61,196 bases of DNA from an uncultured Croceitalea sp. Its GTDB lineage: Bacteria > Bacteroidota > Bacteroidia > Flavobacteriales > Flavobacteriaceae. Of this stretch, positions 55,201 to 61,196 are shown piece by piece. The notes below the pieces were generated by a model, which was given only the letters and a program-made list of their open reading frames with translations, did no database searches and was not told the origin of the DNA. A program made the position numbers and the translations under genes. The stretch covers positions 1-61,196 of the forward strand of contig CALGQU010000125.1 of NCBI GenBank assembly GCA_937959125.1. The letters are read 5' to 3'. Position 1 is the first letter of the stretch. Every line of letters starts with the position of its first letter.

Positions 55201-56586
55201 GAGGACTTAAGAACTGTTGTTGGTGAGAATAGCGAAGGGAAAAAATCCACTATCGTAATATCTAGGACATCGGAGATTAAAGTTGTAGATGAGAATACCG
55301 GAATTACCTTAAGTACCAACAACATTCCTTATGGTTCGGAATTGAACATTAAGAACGGTTCCAAAATCAAGAAAGGCGATGTCATCTGTTCATGGGACCC
55401 GTATAACGGTGTTATTGTTTCAGAATTTACTGGTAAGATCGCATACGAGAATATAGAACAAGGGGTCACCTATCAAGTAGAAATTGATGAACAAACCGGA
55501 TTCCAAGAAAAGGTAATTTCCGAATCCCGTAACAAGAAGTTGATTCCTACGCTTTTGATTCAGGATGCTAAAGGAGAAACTTTGCGTTCGTACAACTTAC
55601 CGGTAGGATCCCATATAATGGTGGACGATGGTGAGAAAATCAAAGAAGGAAAAACCTTGGTTAAAATTCCACGTAAGTCTGCCAAAGCAGGAGATATTAC
55701 AGGTGGTCTTCCAAGAGTAACGGAATTGTTCGAAGCGCGTAACCCATCCAACCCAGCGGTTGTTTCAGAAATTGATGGTGTGGTTTCTTTCGGTAAGATC
55801 AAGCGTGGTAATCGCGAGATTATCATCGAATCCAAATTGGGTGAGATCAAGAAATATTTGGTAAAATTATCCAATCAGATTTTGGTACAGGAGAACGATT
55901 ATGTAAGGGCAGGAATGCCACTTTCCGATGGTTCCATTACCCCAGAGGATATTTTGGCTATTAAAGGCCCTAGTGCCGTACAGCAGTACCTTGTGAACGA
56001 AGTACAGGAAGTTTACCGTTTACAAGGGGTGAAAATTAATGATAAGCATTTTGAAGTCGTCGTAAGGCAGATGATGCGTAAGGTAAGGATCCAAGATTCT
56101 GGGGATACTATCTTTTTGGAAAACCAATTGATACACAAGGATGACTTTATTCGTGAGAACGACGAGATCTTTGGTAAGAAAGTGGTTGAAGAAGCTGGAG
56201 ATTCTGAAAACTTGAAAGCAGGTCAAATTATAACGGCAAGGGAACTTAGGGATGAAAACTCCTTATTAAAGCGTGCCGATAAGAATTTGGTAACCGCAAG
56301 GGATGCGGTGGCGGCTACGGCTACCCCAATCCTTCAAGGGATTACAAGGGCTTCTTTACAGACCAAGTCATTTATATCTGCGGCATCATTCCAAGAAACG
56401 ACCAAAGTATTGAACGAAGCTGCGGTGAGCGGTAAAGTAGATACCTTAGAAGGTCTAAAGGAGAATGTAATTGTAGGTCATAAGATTCCTGCAGGAACAG
56501 GTATGCGGGATTACGATAGTATCATTGTTGGTTCTAAGGAAGAATACGATGAGATTATGGCTCGTAAAGAGGAGTTTAAGTTTTAA
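52288..56586 (+). CDS. rpoC: DNA-directed RNA polymerase subunit beta'
   Basis: A 1432-residue subunit. The N-terminal zinc site has the Cys pattern [20 protein letters not shown], the active-site Mg motif [12 protein letters not shown] lies near residues 475-486, and a second Cys cluster [13 protein letters not shown] occurs near 900. It forms the clamp and trigger loop of RNA polymerase. It ends before a hairpin and the DUF3467 gene. Confidence 0.98.
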   Translation: MARIKDNNAPKRFNKISIGLASPESILAESRGEVLKPETINYRTHKPERDGLFCERIFGPVKDYECACGKYKRIRYRGIVCDRCGVEVTEKKVRRDRVGHINLVVPVAHIWYFRSLPNKIGYLLGLPSKKLDMIIYYERYVVIQAGVAKGPEGEEINKMDFLTEEEYLNILESIPAENQYLEDSDPNKFIAKMGAECLIDLLGRIDLEQLSYELRHKANTETSKQRKTEALKRLQVVEALRESQDNRENRPEWMIMKVVPVIPPELRPLVPLDGGRFATSDLNDLYRRVIIRNNRLKRLMEIKAPEVILRNEKRMLQESVDSLFDNTRKASAVKTESNRPLKSLSDSLKGKQGRFRQNLLGKRVDYSARSVIVVGPEMNLYECGLPKDMAAELYKPFVIRKLIERGIVKTVKSAKKIIDKKEPVVWDILENVLKGHPVLLNRAPTLHRLGIQAFQPKLIEGKAIRLHPLACTAFNADFDGDQMAVHLPLGPEAILEAQLLMLASQNILNPANGSPITVPSQDMVLGLYYMTKHRKSTKELPIKGEGLTFYSAEEVEIAFNEKKVDLNAGIKVRAKDFNEEGELVNQIIETTVGRVLFNSHVPEEAGFINQVLNKKALRNIIGDILAVTDVPRTAAFLDKIKTMGYQFAFKGGLSFSLGDIIIPKEKIDMIEEANGQVDGIMMNYNMGLITNNERYNQVIDVWTSTNAMLTELAMKRIREDQQGFNSVYMMLDSGARGSKEQIRQLTGMRGLMAKPKKSTAGGGEIIENPILSNFKEGLSILEYFISTHGARKGLADTALKTADAGYLTRRLVDVSQDVIINIEDCETLRGIEVKALKKNEEVVESLGERIVGRVSLHDVYDPVTEELLVAAGQHITEVEMKKIEASPVDKVEVRSPLTCEAPKGICAKCYGRNLATNKMVQRGEAVGVVAAQSIGEPGTQLTLRTFHVGGIAGNISEESKLEAKFDGIAEIEDLRTVVGENSEGKKSTIVISRTSEIKVVDENTGITLSTNNIPYGSELNIKNGSKIKKGDVICSWDPYNGVIVSEFTGKIAYENIEQGVTYQVEIDEQTGFQEKVISESRNKKLIPTLLIQDAKGETLRSYNLPVGSHIMVDDGEKIKEGKTLVKIPRKSAKAGDITGGLPRVTELFEARNPSNPAVVSEIDGVVSFGKIKRGNREIIIESKLGEIKKYLVKLSNQILVQENDYVRAGMPLSDGSITPEDILAIKGPSAVQQYLVNEVQEVYRLQGVKINDKHFEVVVRQMMRKVRIQDSGDTIFLENQLIHKDDFIRENDEIFGKKVVEEAGDSENLKAGQIITARELRDENSLLKRADKNLVTARDAVAATATPILQGITRASLQTKSFISAASFQETTKVLNEAAVSGKVDTLEGLKENVIVGHKIPAGTGMRDYDSIIVGSKEEYDEIMARKEEFKF

Positions 56587-56612
56587 GATAAACACCAATT
56601 GAATATTGAAGG

Positions 56613-56663
56613 GGCCAAAGCAAACGGTATAACCGCCGGTCAGCTTTTGGCCTTTTCTTTTTA
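56613..56663 (+). terminator. terminator after rpoC
   Basis: GGCCAAAGC (56613-56621) pairs with GCTTTTGGCC (56643-56652) with one bulged base, enclosing a smaller CGGT/ACCG hairpin, followed by a T-rich run. It separates rpoBC from the DUF3467 gene, though some read-through is likely. Confidence 0.75.
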
Positions 56664-56673
56664 AATACAAGCA

Positions 56674-56985
56674 ATGGCAGAACAAGAAAAAAAACAAAAA
56701 CAGATCAATATTGAGTTGGATGAAAAAACTGCCGAGGGCACCTATTCCAACCTGGCCATTATAAATCACTCGGTATCCGAATTTGTTGTTGATTTTATCA
56801 GTATGATGCCAGGTGCTCCAAAGGCCAAAGTAAAAAGTAGGATTGTGTTGACGCCGCAGCATGCCAAAAAGTTTTTAAAGGCTTTAAGCGATAACGTACA
56901 GCGGTTTGAGAAAGCCCACGGGACCATTAAGGACTATGAACAACCGCCAATACCGCTAAATTTTGGACCAACTGGAGAAGCATAA
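56674..56985 (+). CDS. DUF3467 family protein
   Basis: A 103-residue conserved bacterial protein (INIELDEKTAEGTYSNLAI, SEFVVDFISMMPG, KVKSRIVLTPQHAKKFLKAL). Function is not established. It regularly follows rpoC in Bacteroidota as far as I recall. It ends before a strong terminator. Confidence 0.9.
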   Translation: MAEQEKKQKQINIELDEKTAEGTYSNLAIINHSVSEFVVDFISMMPGAPKAKVKSRIVLTPQHAKKFLKALSDNVQRFEKAHGTIKDYEQPPIPLNFGPTGEA

Positions 56986-56988
56986 GTA

Positions 56989-57019
56989 AAAGCCCTGATT
57001 TTTTGATCAGGGCTTTTTT
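56989..57019. terminator. terminator after DUF3467 gene
   Basis: AGCCCTGAT (56991-56999) and ATCAGGGCT (57006-57014) pair perfectly, followed by T residues and preceded by A residues. It can serve both the plus gene and the convergent minus gene ending at 57041. Confidence 0.88.
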
Positions 57020-57040
57020 AATGACGAAAAACAATGGGAA

Positions 57041-57475
57041 TTAGCTTAACCAGCCCTTCTGAATAGCTTTGTTGGAAAAGAAAATGAGCAGTACACCAAC
57101 GATTACTACAACTGCGGGCATGGTATAGGAGTTAGGGAATACTTCCGGTGCATTTTGGATAAATAGCCAATTTATAAATTGGGCAACCAGGGTAACCAAA
57201 GAAATAATAAATAAAGGCTTTGCCCACTTTTTTCGTAACAATAGACCTATAGAACCTAAGGTTCCCGAAACCGTGGCAACACCAAATGCAATGGTGGCCC
57301 ACATGGGCATCGCTTCAAAAAGTTCACGTTGTTCTTGATTCAAAGTCTCTAATATACTTACCTGGTCAAATGTAGAAACGTAAAAATTAAAAAGCCCAAA
57401 AAGATTCCATAAAAGCGCGATTGCGGACACCACCCAAAACCAAATCGGTGGTTTGTTGTATTCATTAGTTGTCAT
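57041..57475 (-). CDS. four-helix membrane protein, unknown function
   Basis: A 144-residue protein with four predicted transmembrane helices (about 10-32, 56-80, 86-108 and 117-136). No conserved catalytic motif. The sequence PPIWFWVVSAIALLWNLFG is typical of a small family of unknown membrane proteins in marine Bacteroidota and Proteobacteria. It has its own gap upstream of 110 bp. Confidence 0.75.
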   Translation of the reverse strand: MTTNEYNKPPIWFWVVSAIALLWNLFGLFNFYVSTFDQVSILETLNQEQRELFEAMPMWATIAFGVATVSGTLGSIGLLLRKKWAKPLFIISLVTLVAQFINWLFIQNAPEVFPNSYTMPAVVVIVGVLLIFFSNKAIQKGWLS

Positions 57476-57585
57476 AAAAAGTTGTATTTAATTGGTTAAT
57501 AGCCAATAAGATACAAAAAAAAGAAAGAATTGTCAAGACCCAAAAAATCTATAGGGTCATAAAGCATTACCAATCCTGATAGATA

Positions 57586-59172
57586 CTATTTAAACTCTGA
57601 GGTAAAGTGTAGTTTTACCGTTGGATATTTCTGTTGTGTCATCTGTAATGAAAATTGGGAATCCGCTAAAAACACCAACTGCCCTCGTTTATCCGTGGCC
57701 AAGAATTTTTGTTTTACCCGTTTAAATTCCTTAAACTCATCATTAGCTGCCTCGGCATCAACCCAACATGCCTTATGGACCGGAAAATTTTCATACGTAC
57801 ATTTAGCACCATATTCATGTTCCAAGCGGTATTGGATAACCTCATACTGTAATGCACCCACTGTGCCTATTATTTTTCGTCCGTTGAGCTCTAAGGTAAA
57901 AAGTTGGGCAACTCCTTCATCCATTAACTGATCAATGCCCTTATAGAGCTGTTTGGCCTTCATGGGATCCGCATTGTTGATATACCTAAAGTGTTCCGGT
58001 GAGAAACTGGGAATACCCTTATAGTTCAGTTCTTCCCCATTGGTTAGGGTGTCCCCTATTTTAAAGTTCCCCGTATCGTGTAGGCCAACAATGTCACCGG
58101 GATAAGATATATCTACAATTTCTTTTTTCTCGGCAAAAAAAGCGTTTGGACTTGAGAATTTTAATTTCTTTTTATTTCGCACATGCAGATAGGGTTTGTT
58201 GCGCTCAAAAGTCCCGGATACAATTTTTATAAACGCCAAACGGTCACGATGTTTAGGGTCCATATTGGCATGGATCTTAAAAACAAATCCAGAAAAATCA
58301 GTTTCATTTGCCGTTACTAAGCGTTCTTCCGCTTTCTTTGGTCGTGGTGCCGGGGCAATTTCAATAAAGCAATCCAGCAATTCCCGTACCCCAAAATTAT
58401 TTAAGGCAGATCCAAAGAAAACAGGTTGCTGTTGGCCTTCCAAGTAAGCATCAGTATTAAAGGGTGGATAGACCCCATTGACCAACTCAAGGTTCTCCCT
58501 AAGTTCCGCTGCAGCCTTTTCGCCAATTATGGTATCCAACTCTGGGTTGCTAACAGCATCGAACGCAATCGTATCTTCAATGTTGGACTTGCTATTACCA
58601 CTAAAAAGGTTAATGTTTTTCTCATAGATATTATAGATGCCTTTAAAATCGTAACCCATTCCTATAGGGAAACTGAGTGGAGTAACCGAAAGTCCTAATT
58701 TTTGCTCCACTTCGTCCAATAAATCAAAAGCATCTTTGCCCTCCCGATCTAATTTGTTAATAAACACGATCATAGGGATTTGTCGCATGCGACAGACCTC
58801 AACCAGTTTTTCGGTTTGCTCCTCAACACCTTTGGCTACATCAATCACTACAATAACGCTATCTACGGCGGTAAGTGTCCTAAAAGTATCCTCTGCAAAA
58901 TCTTTATGCCCTGGAGTGTCTAAAATATTTATTTTCTTGTCCTTGTAAATAAATGCTAAAACAGAAGTAGCGACAGAGATACCTCGCTGTCGTTCAATCT
59001 CCATAAAATCGCTGGTGGCTGATTTTTTTATCTTGTTGTTTTTAACGGCACCTGCTTCTTGAATGGCACCACCAAACAACAACAACTTTTCGGTCAAAGT
59101 AGTTTTTCCCGCATCGGGATGCGAAATAATTCCAAAAGTTCGTCTTCTAGCAATTTCCTGTTCAAAACCCAT
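57586..59172 (-). CDS. prfC: peptide chain release factor 3
   Basis: A 528-residue GTPase that removes RF1/RF2 after termination. G1 is SHPDAGKTTL at 17-26, with DTPGHKDF and NKLDREG following. Length and the C-terminal domain agree with RF3 rather than EF-G. TATTTTTG, read on the minus strand at 59194-59187, lies about 15 bp before the ATG and may be its -7 box. Confidence 0.95.
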   Translation of the reverse strand: MGFEQEIARRRTFGIISHPDAGKTTLTEKLLLFGGAIQEAGAVKNNKIKKSATSDFMEIERQRGISVATSVLAFIYKDKKINILDTPGHKDFAEDTFRTLTAVDSVIVVIDVAKGVEEQTEKLVEVCRMRQIPMIVFINKLDREGKDAFDLLDEVEQKLGLSVTPLSFPIGMGYDFKGIYNIYEKNINLFSGNSKSNIEDTIAFDAVSNPELDTIIGEKAAAELRENLELVNGVYPPFNTDAYLEGQQQPVFFGSALNNFGVRELLDCFIEIAPAPRPKKAEERLVTANETDFSGFVFKIHANMDPKHRDRLAFIKIVSGTFERNKPYLHVRNKKKLKFSSPNAFFAEKKEIVDISYPGDIVGLHDTGNFKIGDTLTNGEELNYKGIPSFSPEHFRYINNADPMKAKQLYKGIDQLMDEGVAQLFTLELNGRKIIGTVGALQYEVIQYRLEHEYGAKCTYENFPVHKACWVDAEAANDEFKEFKRVKQKFLATDKRGQLVFLADSQFSLQMTQQKYPTVKLHFTSEFK

Positions 59173-59535
59173 TTACAAAATTTGGGCAAAAATAAGCTAA
59201 ATTCTTTTGTGACTATTTTGTAAGTTGCGGGTCAAATAACAACCTAATACCTTGATTCTACTTAAAAATTCGGGTACTGAATAGCAATACGGATTGTGGT
59301 CCAGCGGATTACGGATTTATCCTAGTTTTCAGTTATCGATTTACAGTTTTACAATTTAGGGTTTAGTTGACATTTTATCGATTAAAATAGGTGTTTAAGC
59401 AGATATAAGTTATCTATGCATTGTATTTTTAGGTATCTTGGATTGACGAATACTTAATTTTAAGATTGTCCCACAATCTACCCACGAGAATCTACTATAG
59501 CCATGGTGATAAGTTTCAAATAAAAACTGTCATTT
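59173..59535. other. 363-bp intergenic region between prfC and the repeat protein
   Basis: A divergent promoter region. It holds the possible prfC -7 box (59187-59194) and a 7-bp inverted repeat AGATTGT-CCC-ACAATCT at 59463-59479, about 57 bp before the repeat protein start. No gene or RNA was recognised. Confidence 0.5.
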
Positions 59536-61196
59536 ATGGAGAAAATTACTTTCTTTAAAACCCTAAAGTCCAAAGCCTTTTGGGTAGTATTGTCGTTACT
59601 GCTGGTAGTACCGGTTTTTACTGCTTTCAATGTGCTATCATCCAACACAAATTTTGAGTTTATGCTCACGGATATGGATACCGATGGGGACGGTGTTTTT
59701 GATGGTGAAGATATTGATGATGATGGTGATGGAATTATTGACGCAGTCGAAGATCAAAATACGGACGGCGATAACAATCCCTTGACCAACCCAACAGATA
59801 CGGATGAAGATGGTTTGCCAAACCATTTGGACCGGGATTCCGATAATGATGGGATTTTTGATGATATAGAAGCACAGAGTGCAAGGAATATTATAGCGCC
59901 ATCCGGCATAGATTCTGATAGAAATGGTTTAGATGATGCCTTTGAAAGTACTCCAGGTGCTGGAGAAGGTATTATTCCCGTGGATACGGAGAGGGATAGC
60001 GTTCCCGATTATGTGGATATCGATTCCGACAATGATGGAATTTTAGATCAGACGGAATCCAGTTCGTTAAGCGATGGCTTCGATTGTTCCAATGTTCCAA
60101 ATCTTGATTTTAGCAATGCACCAATCTTAGAATCTGGGAACGGCTTAAATGAAGGCTCGGTTTTTAGGATTACTGGAGTAGATGCAGGAATAGATGCCTT
60201 GATTACCATTGAGACCATTCAGAATGGTAGGATAGATGTTCTTGACCAGAATAATGTAGATCCGGAATTTTTTAAACCTGAAATCCAATTCGAGTTTACG
60301 GAAGAGGTAAGAAGGCCTTTCGTGGATTTAAGAATTTCATTGGTAGATGCCGGCACAAGTACCCCAAGAGTTTTGGAACAATTGGTGGCAGGTTTTATAG
60401 ATGTTGATGGTGGACAACGGTTTCAAGAATTCAATAGATTTGATACACCGGTAAGCTTTACCATAGATAACCCTACCGATATCTCGGTAAACAATACCTC
60501 TGGAGGTCTTTTGATCAATGGGGGAATGCAAGAATTTAATGGGATTTCCAATGCAAACCCTTCCGTAAATGTGTTGGTGGAGTTTGTCGATATTTCTTCC
60601 TTCGTGTTCAGGTTTGGTGTTCAGACCACTACCAATGATAATTTCCAAACGATAGTAAGGCAATCCGGTATCCAGTTTGCATGTTTGGAGAATTTTGTTG
60701 ACCCGCAGACCACTACGTTTAGTGACGACGTAGATTCTGATAATGATGGTTTCCCGGATAGGGTGGATATTGATTCTGATGATGACGGTATACCGGACAA
60801 TGTGGAGGGGCAGCCCACGGATGGTTACATTCCGCCAACGGGTGAAGATTCTGACGGTGATGGGTTGGATGACGCCTACGATAATGGTGATTTTGAAGGG
60901 TTGAACCCAGAGAATACCGATGGGGAGGATAATCCTGATTATTTGGATGATGACAGTGACAACGACACGGTCCCGGACAATAACGAAGGGAACGATTTCA
61001 ACGAGGACGGGGAGCCGGACCAGACCTTTACCGGAACCGATACCGATGGCGACGGTCTAGACGACGGCTATGAGGGCAGTGACGTCGATGACGGCTTCGA
61101 CGTTAACGATGAGATCGACGACCCCGCCAACGATCTACCGGACACGGACGGGACGGAGGACGTGAACTACCGCGACTTTGACGATGACGGTGACGG
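59536..61196 (+). CDS. secreted protein with thrombospondin type 3-like Ca-binding repeats (partial)
   Basis: At least 553 codons, no stop before the window edge. The ATG at 59536 gives a signal-anchor segment (residues about 14-31, [18 protein letters not shown]). Residues about 50-175 consist of DxDxDGxxD repeats ([35 protein letters not shown]). A non-repeat beta-rich domain follows at about 185-395, then more DxDxDG repeats to the edge. Such repeats bind Ca2+ and make long stiff stalks; the C-terminus often bears a type IX secretion or gliding signal, not visible here. GC content rises sharply after about 60950. Confidence 0.85.
   Translation, partial: MEKITFFKTLKSKAFWVVLSLLLVVPVFTAFNVLSSNTNFEFMLTDMDTDGDGVFDGEDIDDDGDGIIDAVEDQNTDGDNNPLTNPTDTDEDGLPNHLDRDSDNDGIFDDIEAQSARNIIAPSGIDSDRNGLDDAFESTPGAGEGIIPVDTERDSVPDYVDIDSDNDGILDQTESSSLSDGFDCSNVPNLDFSNAPILESGNGLNEGSVFRITGVDAGIDALITIETIQNGRIDVLDQNNVDPEFFKPEIQFEFTEEVRRPFVDLRISLVDAGTSTPRVLEQLVAGFIDVDGGQRFQEFNRFDTPVSFTIDNPTDISVNNTSGGLLINGGMQEFNGISNANPSVNVLVEFVDISSFVFRFGVQTTTNDNFQTIVRQSGIQFACLENFVDPQTTTFSDDVDSDNDGFPDRVDIDSDDDGIPDNVEGQPTDGYIPPTGEDSDGDGLDDAYDNGDFEGLNPENTDGEDNPDYLDDDSDNDTVPDNNEGNDFNEDGEPDQTFTGTDTDGDGLDDGYEGSDVDDGFDVNDEIDDPANDLPDTDGTEDVNYRDFDDDGD

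Overview
The window is a chromosomal segment of a member of the Flavobacteriaceae (Bacteroidota). The case rests on Bacteroidota-type promoters (TTG, about 19 nt, TAnnTTTG), weak or absent Shine-Dalgarno sequences, a ribosomal protein THX gene, large secreted proteins with calcium-binding repeats, and familiar flavobacterial gene neighbourhoods (rsfS-ftsH-LUD-cdsA-psd-ACBP; tRNA-Thr-Tyr-Gly-Thr-tuf-tRNA-Trp-secE-nusG-rplKAJL-rpoBC). Base composition is moderately AT-rich. The genus cannot be fixed from the sequence alone.

Layout. 1-5.2 kb: left-edge fragment of a secreted protein, then a minus-strand lipid and membrane quality-control cluster. 5.2-11.8 kb: birA, pyrE with an SRPBCC protein, a NUDIX hydrolase, an M14 peptidase lipoprotein and a histidine kinase/response regulator pair. 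12-17.4 kb: coaD and ddl diverging from a PASTA protein and an RluD-type synthase, then yaaA, a lipoprotein, THX and a UDG-family protein. 17.5-22.6 kb: PEP carboxylase, a second pseudouridine synthase, a lone receiver protein, and a gene interrupted by an in-frame TAG. 22.6-31.2 kb: a complete tryptophan operon trpL-E-G-D-C-F-B-(GIY-YIG)-A with an M20 peptidase at its end. It is headed by a promoter, an 18-residue leader peptide containing three consecutive Trp codons, and a terminator. 31.2-33 kb: a YceI/nitroreductase/MarR unit. 33-41 kb: thioredoxin-fold proteins, rhodanese, DUF2851, PspC, a K+ channel, an AGCS symporter, a helix-hairpin-helix protein and an acyl-CoA dehydrogenase. 41-57 kb: rpsU, xerC, hpf, then the tRNA/tuf/ribosomal protein/RNA polymerase supercluster. 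57-61.2 kb: a small membrane protein, prfC and the start of a very acidic repeat-rich surface protein that runs off the edge.

Most genes are housekeeping. The unusual material lies between them. (a) In the tRNA cluster, three of the four tRNA genes are followed by truncated copies of their own 3' ends. Four of the five copies abut palindromic repeats, and copies are spaced about 75-115 bp apart. (b) A 331-bp element with perfect 15-nt inverted termini carries a GIY-YIG nuclease gene and sits inside the trp operon; a palindrome with the same loop recurs in the tRNA cluster. (c) The trp leader appears to be transcribed almost from its own ATG. (d) A small conserved-looking gene is split by one amber codon. 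(e) The right-edge repeat protein changes abruptly from roughly 40% to about 59% GC.

All calls come from reading the sequence and from general family knowledge. No database search was run.
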